64,000 nucleotides of DNA from Acidimicrobiia bacterium (GTDB taxonomy: Bacteria; Actinomycetota; Acidimicrobiia; IMCC26256; JAOSJM01): contig JAOSJM010000001.1 in the NCBI GenBank assembly GCA_027494165.1, forward strand, positions 1,744,001 to 1,808,000, written 5' to 3'. The position numbers and the translations under genes were made by a program. Under the pieces are notes generated by a model. It saw nothing but the letters and a program-made list of their open reading frames with translations, did no database searches and was not told where the DNA came from. This document shows, in pieces, positions 36,610-44,775 of this stretch (the stretch's first letter is position 1; each line of letters starts with the position of its first letter).

Positions 36610-37683
36610 TCACGCGCAGGCCAGGTCGGCCTGCACCCCCGCGTGGTCGGAGGGGAAGGTCAGCCCACCCGGCCCGTCGGCCACCGGGGTCCCGGCGAAC
36701 CGACCGGTGCCGACCCCGTCCCCGTCGGCGTCGCCGGGCGGGTCGAGCACGAGCTCGCAACGGGCCGGGACGCGCACGAGGACGAAGTCGATCCGCTCGT
36801 CGTAGGCGGCCTCGGTTCCCGAGAACACGCCGGGGTCGGACTCGTCGTCGAGGCAGCACGTGCAGCCCTCCCCGGTGGCCGGGTCGCACTCGGGGTTGCC
36901 GGCCGCCGTCCACACGTCGACGAACCCGGCGTCGAGGAGGGTCCGGATCCTCGGGTGGTCCACGGGCTGGTTGAGGTCCCCGGCCACGACGGTGATCCCG
37001 TCGGGATCGGCGTACCGGTCGAGGAAGTCGACCACCTCGAGCGCGTGGCAGGTGCCCGTCTCGACCCCGACCGGGCACAGGGGCGGGCAGGTCTCCGGCC
37101 CGCAGGGCGGGTTGTTGGCGCTGCTGGCGAAGTGGGTGGTGAGGAAGTCGACCGGGCCGGCCGGCGACTCCACCCGCACCCAGTGGGCGCTCCACGGGAA
37201 GCCGGCGAGGTCGACGAAGCGCTCGTCGAGGACCGGCAGCGACGTGAGGACCATCTCGCGGTCGGGCCCGGGCTCGGGGTTCCACACCAGCTCGTAGGCC
37301 CCCTCGCAGAGCCCGGCGAGCGCCGGGACGATCAGCTCCTCCTGGCGCGGGCCGATCTCCTGGAGGCCCACCAGCTCCGGGCACCCGGCGTCCTCGAGCA
37401 GCCCCAGCAGGAGGGCCACCCGGTTGGGGGCGTCGCAGAAGTCGGTGGCCGGCTCGCAGAACAGGCCGTGGAGCACGTTGAGGCTCACGACCCGCAGCCC
37501 GGGCGCCGCCGGGGGCGGCTCGGTGGGACCGGGTGCCGCCGTTCCCGCGCCGGACGCGGCGGTCGGCGCCGACGTGCTCGTCGCGGACGGGGCAGACGGG
37601 GCGCCCGGCGCACCGTCGCCGCCGTCCCCCGAGCACGCCGCCCCGGCGACCAGGACCAGCGCGACCACGATCAGCCTGCGCAC
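36610..37683 (-). CDS. Exported endonuclease/exonuclease/phosphatase-fold protein
   Basis: A 357-residue protein beginning VRRLIVVALVLVAGAAC, a lipoprotein-type signal, then a Ser/Thr/Pro/Ala linker. The DNase-I-like fold follows: LRVVSLNVLHG, LVGLQEIGPRQ (metal Glu), FLTTHFASS, TVVAGDLNQPVD and FPSDHAGVQADLAC (terminal His). Several extra Cys (CEPATDFC, CDPATGEGCTCC) suggest disulphides outside the cell. It may be a phosphodiesterase, nuclease or phosphatase. The start could also be the GTG at 37692. It converges with addA five bases apart. Confidence 0.82.
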   Translation of the reverse strand: MRRLIVVALVLVAGAACSGDGGDGAPGAPSAPSATSTSAPTAASGAGTAAPGPTEPPPAAPGLRVVSLNVLHGLFCEPATDFCDAPNRVALLLGLLEDAGCPELVGLQEIGPRQEELIVPALAGLCEGAYELVWNPEPGPDREMVLTSLPVLDERFVDLAGFPWSAHWVRVESPAGPVDFLTTHFASSANNPPCGPETCPPLCPVGVETGTCHALEVVDFLDRYADPDGITVVAGDLNQPVDHPRIRTLLDAGFVDVWTAAGNPECDPATGEGCTCCLDDESDPGVFSGTEAAYDERIDFVLVRVPARCELVLDPPGDADGDGVGTGRFAGTPVADGPGGLTFPSDHAGVQADLACA

Positions 37684-37782
37684 CTGCCACACCCCCGGTC
37701 CGTCGCGGGACGGTAGCAGCCGGCCCGGGACGCTGCCGGGTGCGACCGCCCTCCGGGCCGGCACCGTGCCACGCTGGTGGCG

Positions 37783-38187
37783 ATGCGCGCACGGGTGCTG
37801 GGGGTGCTGGCGGCGCTGGTGGGGTCGGGGCTGGTCCTGGGCCTCGCGGGATGCTCGGAGGAGGCCCGGGAGTCGGTGCGCGAGACCGGCGAGGACGTGG
37901 CCGGCGAGGTGACCGGGAGGGTGGAGCAGGGCCTGGCCCGCACCGCGGCCGAGGCGCTCCGGGTCGAGATCCGCGAGCAGGCTCGCGGGGACGAGAGCTA
38001 CCGCTCGGTGGCGCTGCTCGAGACCGCCGCCGACGCGGTGCCCGGCGACGCCGCCTTCGAGGGGATCGAGGACGGCGACGGCGACGGGCTCGACGACGAC
38101 GGACAGATCGAGGTGGGGGTGGGAGACGAGCGCGCCTGCGTGACCGTGTCGGACGAGGAGGTCGAGGTGACCGGCGGGGCGTGCTGA
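37783..38187 (+). CDS. Small acidic lipoprotein
   Basis: A 134-residue predicted lipoprotein: signal VLGVLAALVGSGLVLGLAGC with lipobox LAGC, then an acidic, helical body (SEEARESVRETGEDVAGEV) and a DGDGDGLDDDGQIE stretch that could bind calcium, ending with a Cys pair (ERACVTV...GGAC) that may form a disulphide. No family recognised. A GTG two codons earlier (37777) is an alternative start. It lies alone between the endonuclease-fold protein and the CocE-type hydrolase. Confidence 0.7.
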   Translation: MRARVLGVLAALVGSGLVLGLAGCSEEARESVRETGEDVAGEVTGRVEQGLARTAAEALRVEIREQARGDESYRSVALLETAADAVPGDAAFEGIEDGDGDGLDDDGQIEVGVGDERACVTVSDEEVEVTGGAC

Positions 38188-38274
38188 CCCGGAGTCGAGC
38201 GTCGCGCTGGTGCGCGTGACCCGTTACGGTTTACCCTGTTCGCCCTGATTCGGGTGACTGGGAGGAAGGTCCAG

Positions 38275-40545
38275 ATGCGCACGCGCCGTTCCCGCCTCGC
38301 GCTGCTGCTCCTCGCGCTCGCCGTCCCGGCGTGGGCCGGCTGCTCGGGCGACGACGGCGGCGACGCCGGTGGCACCGGGACCGAGCCGGAGACCGAGGTC
38401 GCGGCGGCCGCCGTCACCCAGGCCGCGTACGCGGTCCGGGGCAGCGTCGAGCAGGTGGTCGTGACCGGCGCCGAGCCCGGCACCGAGCTGGTGCTGGTGA
38501 GCGGCGACCGCGACGACGTCGGGAAGGGCACTGTCGACGACCTCGGCAGCCTCCTGTTCCGCGACGTCCCACCCGGCGAGGGCTACGTCGTGGAGCACCG
38601 CGGGGTCGACGCGGTCGAGGCGTCGCCACCGGTCGCCGTGCTCTCCCCCGACGACGCCCCGGACCCGTCGCTGTACGCCCAGCCGCTCCAGCCGGGCTTC
38701 GCCTACATCGAGACGCGCGACGGGACGCTCCTCGGCGCCATGGTCCGCCTGCCCGGGCCGCCCGAGGAGGGCCCCTACCCCACCGTCGTCGAGTACTCGG
38801 GCTACGACGTCTCGAACCCCGACGACCCCGAGCCGAGCACGCTCATCGCCGGCCTCCTCGGGTACGCCACCGTGTCGGTCAACATGCGCGGCACCGGGTG
38901 CTCGGGCGGCGCCTTCCACTTCTTCGAGACCCTCCAGCTCCTCGACGGCTACGACGTCGTCGAGACCGTGGCGACCCAGCCGTGGGTACTCGGCAGCCGG
39001 GTCGGGATGGTCGGGATCTCCTACCCGGGGATCAGCCAGCTCTTCGTGGCCAGCACCCGGCCGCCCCACCTGGCCGCGATCGCGCCCCTGTCGGTGATCG
39101 ACGACACCATGCGGGCCACGCTCTACCCGGGCGGCATCCTCAACATCGGGTTCGCCAGCGAGTGGGCGGACGAGCGCCAGGCCGACGCCCGGCCCGCCCC
39201 CGACGGCCAGGAGTGGGTCCAGCCGCGCATCGACGCCGGCGACGAGACCTGCGCCGCCAACCAGGAGCTGCGGCACCAGACGCCCGACCTCATGGAGATG
39301 GTCCGGGACAACCCCTACTACGACCCCGAGCTCGCCGACCCGCTGGCCCCGATCACGTTCGTCGACGAGATCGACGTCCCGGTGTTCCTGGCCGGCGCCT
39401 GGCAGGACGAGCAGACCGGTGGCCACTTCCCCGCCATGCTCGACCGGTTCTCGGGCTCGCCCGACGCGAAGTTCACGCTCGTGAACGGGACCCACGCCGA
39501 CGCCCTGGGTCCCCAGCTCATCACCCGCTGGGCCGAGTTCCTCGACTTCTACGTGGCCGAGCGGATCCCCCAGGTCCCGCCGGCGATCCGGGTCCTCGCC
39601 CCGACCTACTACGAGGACCTGATCGGCGTTCCCGGCTCGGAGCTCCCGCCGGACCGGTTCACGAGCTACGCCTCCTACGACGAGGCCCTCGCCGCCTACC
39701 GGGCCGAGCCGCCGGTGCGGGTCCTCTTCGACAACGGCGCCGGCGCGACGCCCGGCGCCCTGGTGCCGGTGTTCGAGGCCGCCTTCGAGGCCTGGCCGCC
39801 CCCCGAGGTCGAGCCCACGACCTGGTACCTCGGGGCCGGGGGCCGCCTGACCACCGAGGAGCCGACGTCGGGCGGCGCCGACGAGTACGCCCCGGACCCG
39901 TCCGAGGGCGAGCGGACGACCCACGAGGGGACCCGCGAGGACGTGTGGAAGCCGGCGCCCCCCTACGACTGGCCGTCCCCCGAGCCCGGCGAGGCCCTCT
40001 CGTACGTCACCGACCCGCTCGCCGAGGACGTCGTCATGGTCGGCCCGGCCAGCGTCGACCTGTGGCTGGGCTCGACCGCCGCGGACACCGACGTCGAGGT
40101 GACGATCACCGAGGTCCGCCCCGACGGCAACGAGACCTACGTCCAGTCGGGCTGGCTGCGGGCCAGCCACCGCGAGCTCGACGAGGACGTCTCCAACGTG
40201 CTGCGGCCGGTGCACACCCACCTCGAGGACGACGCCGAACCTCTGCCCTCCGGCGAGGCGACGCCGGTGCGAGTGGAGGTGTTCCCGTTCGGCCACGTGT
40301 TCCGGGCGGGGTCCCGGATCAGGCTGGTGATCGACGCGCCCGGGGCCAGCCGGCCGCTGTGGCGCTTCGAGACGCTGACCGACCCGGCGACGAACCGGAT
40401 CGAACGCTCCCCCGACCACCCGTCACGGGTCGTGCTCCCCGTCGTCCCCGGGGTCGCGGTCTCGGGCGGCCTGCCGCCGTGCCCGGCCCTGCGCGGCCAG
40501 CCCTGCCGGCCCTACGCCGAGCTCGCCAACACCCCGGCCGGATGA
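38275..40545 (+). CDS. CocE/NonD family hydrolase, lipoprotein
   Basis: A 756-residue exported hydrolase. The signal (LALLLLALAVPAWAGC) ends in a lipobox. The alpha/beta-hydrolase core shows VEYSGYDVSNPDDPEPS, VNMRGTGCSGGAF and the nucleophile elbow VGMVGISYPGIS (Ser), with FTLVNGTHADAL near the third-acid/His region, and the C-terminal jelly-roll domain of X-Pro dipeptidyl-peptidase-like enzymes (SLRFETLTD-like end, HVFRAGSRIRLVIDAPGASR). It should cleave an acyl or ester/peptide bond outside the cell. GGGAGGAAGG lies just before the ATG at 38275. Substrate unknown. Confidence 0.88.
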   Translation: MRTRRSRLALLLLALAVPAWAGCSGDDGGDAGGTGTEPETEVAAAAVTQAAYAVRGSVEQVVVTGAEPGTELVLVSGDRDDVGKGTVDDLGSLLFRDVPPGEGYVVEHRGVDAVEASPPVAVLSPDDAPDPSLYAQPLQPGFAYIETRDGTLLGAMVRLPGPPEEGPYPTVVEYSGYDVSNPDDPEPSTLIAGLLGYATVSVNMRGTGCSGGAFHFFETLQLLDGYDVVETVATQPWVLGSRVGMVGISYPGISQLFVASTRPPHLAAIAPLSVIDDTMRATLYPGGILNIGFASEWADERQADARPAPDGQEWVQPRIDAGDETCAANQELRHQTPDLMEMVRDNPYYDPELADPLAPITFVDEIDVPVFLAGAWQDEQTGGHFPAMLDRFSGSPDAKFTLVNGTHADALGPQLITRWAEFLDFYVAERIPQVPPAIRVLAPTYYEDLIGVPGSELPPDRFTSYASYDEALAAYRAEPPVRVLFDNGAGATPGALVPVFEAAFEAWPPPEVEPTTWYLGAGGRLTTEEPTSGGADEYAPDPSEGERTTHEGTREDVWKPAPPYDWPSPEPGEALSYVTDPLAEDVVMVGPASVDLWLGSTAADTDVEVTITEVRPDGNETYVQSGWLRASHRELDEDVSNVLRPVHTHLEDDAEPLPSGEATPVRVEVFPFGHVFRAGSRIRLVIDAPGASRPLWRFETLTDPATNRIERSPDHPSRVVLPVVPGVAVSGGLPPCPALRGQPCRPYAELANTPAG

Positions 40546-40622
40546 CGTCGCCTCCGGGCCTAGCGTGGGAGGGGGACCCGTCGGCGGCGGATCCCCCCGG
40601 GGTCTCGGCGGGAGGAGGCGCG

Positions 40623-41648
40623 GTGCGGCCCGACCTGGAACGACTCGTCGGGAGCATGGCCCGCATGCGGGCCTTCGAGGAGGCCTCGGCCGCGCTGTGG
40701 CGGCGGGGACTGGTCTCGGGGAGCTCCACCTCCGGGACCGGCGAGGAGGCGATCGTCGCCGGTGTCCTCGACCACCTGGTCGAGGGCGACGCGCTCGCGC
40801 TCGACCACCGGTCCACGCCCCCGCTCGTGGCCCGGGGGGTCGACCTCGTGACCCTGCTGCTCGAGCTGCTCGGCCACGAGGACGGGCTCTGCGCCGGCCG
40901 CGGCGGCCACATGCACCTGCTCTCCAGGGAGCACCTCGCCGCGTCGTCGGGCATCGTGGGGGCGGCCGGGCCGACGGCCTGCGGGTTCGCCGTCGCCGCC
41001 GAGCACCTCCGGCCCGGACGGGTCGCCGTCGCCTTCTTCGGCGAGGGCGCCGTCAACCAGGGCATGCTCCTCGAGTCGCTCAACCTCGCCGCGGCCTGGT
41101 CCCTGCCCGTCGTGGCGATCTGCAAGGACGACCGCTGGGCCATCACGACCCCCTCCCGACGGGTCACCGGTGGGAGCCTCACCCGCCGGGCCCGGTCGTT
41201 CGGGCTGCCCGCGCGACGGGTGGACGGCACGGACGTCGTCGCGGTCTGGCGGGCGGCGGGCCGCGCGGTGGCCCGGGCCCGGAAGGGGCGGGGCCCCTCC
41301 TTCCTGCTCGCCCGGTGCCCCCACCTCGACGGCCACTTCCTCGGCGACCCCCTGCTGCGCGTCGTCAACGAGCCGGTCGGCGAGGCCCGCGAGCTCTCCG
41401 GTCCCCTCGGGGCCGCGACCGTCGCGTCGCCGGGGGCTCCGTGGCGTCAGCGGGCCGCCGGTCTCGCCACCCTCGGGGCCACGATCGGGCACGCGGCCGC
41501 CGACCGGAGGCTCCGCCGGCGCGACCCCCTCGCCCGGGCCCGTCGACGGCTCGAACCCGCCGCCGCGGCGCGTCTCGAGGAGCGGGCGCGCGACGAGGTC
41601 GCCCTCGCGGTGGAGGCTGCGCTGGCCCGCGCGGGGGTGCCGGCCTGA
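40623..41648 (+). CDS. TPP-dependent dehydrogenase E1 alpha subunit
   Basis: A 341-residue E1-alpha-type protein of the pyruvate/acetoin/branched-chain 2-oxoacid dehydrogenase group: MRAFEEASAALWRRG, SGTGEEAIVAGVLDHL, GRGGHMHLLS, and the thiamine-diphosphate motif VAFFGEGAVNQGMLLESLNLAA with AICKDDRWAIT. I chose the GTG at 40623 because GGAGGAGG lies six bases before it and a TAGCGT -10 box (40561-40566) lies upstream; an ATG at 40542 overlapping the previous stop is in frame but has no ribosome site. It overlaps the E1 beta gene by one base. Confidence 0.9.
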   Translation: MRPDLERLVGSMARMRAFEEASAALWRRGLVSGSSTSGTGEEAIVAGVLDHLVEGDALALDHRSTPPLVARGVDLVTLLLELLGHEDGLCAGRGGHMHLLSREHLAASSGIVGAAGPTACGFAVAAEHLRPGRVAVAFFGEGAVNQGMLLESLNLAAAWSLPVVAICKDDRWAITTPSRRVTGGSLTRRARSFGLPARRVDGTDVVAVWRAAGRAVARARKGRGPSFLLARCPHLDGHFLGDPLLRVVNEPVGEARELSGPLGAATVASPGAPWRQRAAGLATLGATIGHAAADRRLRRRDPLARARRRLEPAAAARLEERARDEVALAVEAALARAGVPA

Positions 41649-42658
41649 TGGCCCGGCTCGAGTTCGCCGAGGCCATCGACACGGCCCTGGCCACGGCCAT
41701 GGCCGCCGACGAGCGGGTGGTCGTCTGGGGGGAGGACGTGCACCTCCTCCGTCGCGAGCTGCTCGTGCGGTTCGGACCCCGCCGGGTCCGGGCGACGCCG
41801 ATCAGCGAGTCGGCCTTCCTCGGCGCCGCCGTCGGGGCCGCCATGGCCGGGCTGCGGCCCGTCGTCGAGGTGATGCTCGTCGACTTCCTCGGGGTGGCCT
41901 TCGACGCCCTGCTGAACCACGCCGCCAAGGTCGAGGCGTTCTCCGGCGGTCGGTGGACGGCCCCGCTCGTGGTGCGCTCCGCGTGCGGCGGCGGCTACGG
42001 GGACGGCGGGCAGCACGAGCAGTGCCTCTGGGGGATGCTCGGCGGGATCCCCGGCCTGTCGGTCGTGGTGCCGTCCGACCCCGCCGATGCCGCGGGGCTG
42101 CTCCTCGCCGCGGTCGAGCACGACGGTCCGGTCGTGTTCCTGGAGCACAAGCTGCTGTCGGCCCCCTGGCTCGAGTACCTGGGCTCGGGCCGGCGCGACA
42201 CCGTGCGCTACGACGTGCCGCCCGACGGCGCGACGGGCGAGGTCCCCGAACCGCTCCGCCCCGTCCCCCTCGGCCGGGCCGCGGTCCGGCGGGACGGCGC
42301 CGACCTGGCGATCCTGTCCCTCGGCGTCGGCGTCCACCGGTCCCTCGAGGCCGCCGCCGTGCTCGCCGGCCGGGGCGTGGGGTGCCGCGTCGTGGACCTG
42401 CGCAGCGTCGCCCCGCTCGACGCCGAGGCGGTGCTCGGGGCGGCTCGCGCGACGGGCCGGGTACTCGTCGTCGACGAGGACTACCTACGCGGCGGCCTCT
42501 CCGGAGAGGTCGCGGCCCTGCTCGCCGAAGCCGGGGTCCCGGCCCGGTACGCCCGGGTCTGCACCGAGACCACGATCCCGTACGCCCGGCACCTCGAGGA
42601 CGAGACCCTCCCCAACATGGCCCGGATCCTCGAGGCCGTCGACTGCCTCCTCCGCTGA
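41648..42658 (+). CDS. TPP-dependent dehydrogenase E1 beta subunit
   Basis: A 336-residue E1-beta partner of the previous gene: VVVWGEDV, ISESAFLGAAVGAAMAGLRPVVEVM, RSACGGGYGDGGQHEQCLWG (the GxxxxxxHSQ-type active-site region, with HEQ), GLSVVVPSDPADAAGLL, FLEHKLL and a C-terminal transketolase domain with VVDLRSVAPLDAEAV and VLVVDEDY. Together they should decarboxylate a 2-oxoacid or acetoin-like substrate. No lipoyl E2 or E3 gene follows in this window, so the E1 pair must use components encoded elsewhere. Confidence 0.92.
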   Translation: MARLEFAEAIDTALATAMAADERVVVWGEDVHLLRRELLVRFGPRRVRATPISESAFLGAAVGAAMAGLRPVVEVMLVDFLGVAFDALLNHAAKVEAFSGGRWTAPLVVRSACGGGYGDGGQHEQCLWGMLGGIPGLSVVVPSDPADAAGLLLAAVEHDGPVVFLEHKLLSAPWLEYLGSGRRDTVRYDVPPDGATGEVPEPLRPVPLGRAAVRRDGADLAILSLGVGVHRSLEAAAVLAGRGVGCRVVDLRSVAPLDAEAVLGAARATGRVLVVDEDYLRGGLSGEVAALLAEAGVPARYARVCTETTIPYARHLEDETLPNMARILEAVDCLLR

Positions 42659-42661
42659 GGT

Positions 42662-42705
42662 TCGCGGCCCGGACCGGCTGCCATCCTCGCCGACCCGGGC
42701 CGCGA
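42662..42705. terminator. Hairpin between converging genes
   Basis: TCGCGGCCCGG (42662-42672) and CCGGGCCGCGA (42695-42705) form a perfect 11-bp inverted repeat with a 22-base loop, placed four bases after the E1 beta stop and 21 bases before the end of the convergent gene. It probably terminates both transcripts. There is no T-tract. Confidence 0.5.
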
Positions 42706-42726
42706 CCCTTCTCGCGGGCGCTCGCC

Positions 42727-43599
42727 TCACCGAGGGGGCCCCGCCCCCTTGGCGTGGGAGGGGCCCGGCCCGCCGTCCCCGGCCGGCCGGCCCTGCTGCT
42801 CCCGACCGCGGCCCCGGCCCGGGTGCTCGTCACCGGCGGCCCCGGTCGATCCGGTCACCTCGGGCTCGGTCACGCCGGCACCCTCACCGAGCTCGTCGCC
42901 CGCGTCGCCCTCGTCCTCCTCGTCCTCTCCCGGGCCCGGCTTCCCGCAGTGGGACCGGGCCGCCTCCGAGACCCGCTCTCCGTGCGTCGTGCCGTCCTCG
43001 GGGTCCTCCGAGCGGGCGACGGAGGAGACGTACTCGCCGTGGTTGACGGCCTCGTCGCACTCGACGAGCCCCTCACCCAGCTCCTCCGCGCCGTCCTCGC
43101 TCGTCCCCTCCTGCGAGTCGGTCGTGCCTCCCTCCCCGCCGGTCGGGTCCTCGTCCCCCTGGGGCTCGACGACCCGGGAGAGCTCTTCGGTGTCCGCGCC
43201 CTCCCCGGACGTCGGCTCCCCGGACGTCGCCTCCCCCGGCGACGGGAGCTCGAGGCCGACGTGCCCGGCGGCATCGGACACGACGTCCTGGACCGGGTCC
43301 GGCAGCGAACCCGTGGCGGCCGCGGCCACCCCACCGAGCGAGAGGACACCGGCAGCGCCGAGGGTGGCCGCCTTGGTTCCGAGCGCCGAGAGCACCTTGC
43401 ACCTCCGTGAGGTCGCGGGCCTGCCGACCGTCGCCACGACGCGCGCCAGGAGGTCCTCGCCGGCCGGGAGCTCCACGGGAAGGCGAGCCACCGCAGCGAG
43501 CACCTCCGCCGCGTGCTCCCAGCCGGGTGGAGCGTCCCCGGGGAGGACGGTCCCGGCCAGCACGCGGTCGGCGGTGTGGTCGTCGAGGCGCAGTCGCAT
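42727..43599 (-). CDS. Sigma-factor-linked membrane protein with acidic tail
   Basis: A 290-residue protein that follows the ECF-type sigma factor gene on the same strand after 44 bp. Residues 1-65 look like a small helical cytoplasmic domain (LDDHTADRVLAG, WEHAAEVLAAVARL), then one transmembrane helix (LGAAGVLSLGGVAAAATG), then a long low-complexity acidic stretch full of Gly, Glu, Asp and Ser (EATSGEPTSGEGADTEE). This layout is typical of actinobacterial proteins paired with SigK/SigE-type factors and could act as anti-sigma factor, but no zinc-binding HxxxCxxC motif is visible, so that role is not assured. Confidence 0.75.
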   Translation of the reverse strand: MRLRLDDHTADRVLAGTVLPGDAPPGWEHAAEVLAAVARLPVELPAGEDLLARVVATVGRPATSRRCKVLSALGTKAATLGAAGVLSLGGVAAAATGSLPDPVQDVVSDAAGHVGLELPSPGEATSGEPTSGEGADTEELSRVVEPQGDEDPTGGEGGTTDSQEGTSEDGAEELGEGLVECDEAVNHGEYVSSVARSEDPEDGTTHGERVSEAARSHCGKPGPGEDEEDEGDAGDELGEGAGVTEPEVTGSTGAAGDEHPGRGRGREQQGRPAGDGGPGPSHAKGAGPPR

Positions 43600-43643
43600 G
43601 TCGGGAGGAGGATCGCTCGAAGCGCCGCCCGCGTTACACGGGC

Positions 43644-44201
43644 TCAGGTGACGGCCCCCTGCCGGTCGAGGGCCTCGGCCAGCCGGCGCAGCGCCCGGTG
43701 CTGGAGCACCCGGACCGCCCCGGGCGATCGCCCGACGACCCGGCCCACCTCCGCGGCGGTCAACCCGCCCAGGGTCCGCAACAGGACCACCTCGGCCTGC
43801 TCGCCGGGGAGGACCGACCGCACGAGCGCGACGGCGCGCTCCGCTTCGCAGCGGACGACCACCTCGTCCGCGGGGTCGTCCCCGGACGGCTGCCCGGCGT
43901 ACCCGAGGGAGCTCCGCCGCGACGCCTCGCGGACCGCTCGCCGGCGATGATCGGCCAGGCGGCGCCGGGCGACGGAGAACAGCCAGCCCCGGAAGGCCCC
44001 CTCGTCACCGGTGAAGCGGCCGAGGCGCTCGGCCACCGCGAGCCAGGTCTGGGCGGCCACGTCCTCGGCGGCCCGTGGCTCGAGCGCCCGCAGCCACCGC
44101 AGCAGGGTCGGGTGGACGTCGTGGAACAGCCGGGCCACCGCCGGCTCGTCACCGGTCCGGGCGGCCTCCAGGACGGCGGGGAACTCCTCACCGATCGGCA
44201 T
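43644..44201 (-). CDS. ECF-subfamily RNA polymerase sigma factor
   Basis: A 185-residue sigma-70 family protein: region 2 (LFHDVHPTLLRWLRALE, AAEDVAAQTWLAVAERLGRF, AFRGWLFSVARRRLADHRRR) and region 4 (LPGEQAEVVLLRTLGGLTAAEVGRVVGRSPGAVRVLQHRALRRL) without regions 1 and 3. It directs RNA polymerase to alternative promoters. The ATG at 44201 is used; ribosome binding is not obvious. The downstream membrane protein is its likely partner. The target promoters cannot be read from the window. Confidence 0.92.
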   Translation of the reverse strand: MPIGEEFPAVLEAARTGDEPAVARLFHDVHPTLLRWLRALEPRAAEDVAAQTWLAVAERLGRFTGDEGAFRGWLFSVARRRLADHRRRAVREASRRSSLGYAGQPSGDDPADEVVVRCEAERAVALVRSVLPGEQAEVVLLRTLGGLTAAEVGRVVGRSPGAVRVLQHRALRRLAEALDRQGAVT

Positions 44202-44300
44202 GACACAGGGGACTTCGGCATCCCCGGGCGTCTCCCTGAAGCGCCCGGCCCATCCGGCCGACCCCCGTTAGCCTGGGGCCGAGACGTGGAGGGGGGTGCG

Positions 44301-44702
44301 GTGTCCGCCAACTACCTGCGCCCGGGTCGGTTCGTCCAGCGGCTCGCGAACCCCGTCGTGGCGAAGCTCGGGCTGGCGACGACCCTGGTGACCCGGGGGC
44401 GCGCCACCGGCGAGCGGCGCGCCGTGCCGGTCAACGTGCTCGACCTCGACGGCGAGCGGTACCTGGTGTCGGTCCGGGGCGAGGCCGACTGGGTCCGGAA
44501 CCTCCGCGCCTCGGGGAGCGGTGAGCTGCAGCGCGGCCGGCGGACCGAGACCATCCGGGTGGCCGAGGTCGCCGACGAGGACAGGCCACCCGTCATCGCC
44601 GCGTACCGGGCGCGCTGGGACCGCCAGGTCCGGAAGCTCTTCGAAGCACTCCCCCACCCGTCCGACCACCCCGTGTTCCGGATCGAGCGCGAGCCGGCCT
44701 GA
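44301..44702 (+). CDS. Deazaflavin (F420)-dependent nitroreductase-family protein
   Basis: A 133-residue single-domain protein of the Ddn/F420-dependent reductase family: TTLVTRGRATGERRAVPVNVLDLDGERYLVSVRGEADWVRNLRAS in separate strands (TRGRATGERR, YLVSVRGEADWVRNL) and FEALPHPSDHPVFRIE at the end. Members reduce substrates with coenzyme F420H2, found in actinobacteria including Acidimicrobiia. GGAGGGGGG precedes the GTG at 44301, and TAGCCT (44269-44274) may be its -10 box. Confidence 0.85.
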   Translation: MSANYLRPGRFVQRLANPVVAKLGLATTLVTRGRATGERRAVPVNVLDLDGERYLVSVRGEADWVRNLRASGSGELQRGRRTETIRVAEVADEDRPPVIAAYRARWDRQVRKLFEALPHPSDHPVFRIEREPA

Positions 44703-44775
44703 CCGGTCCCGGCCGGTCGCCGTCGGATCAGGTGGCGCGCGGTCCATCGGGACCGGCTACCCTCCCGCGGTCCCG

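Noticed and set aside
42727-43599. Firm assignment as an anti-sigma factor
   Set aside because: Position next to a sigma gene fits, but no zinc-binding anti-sigma motif is visible.
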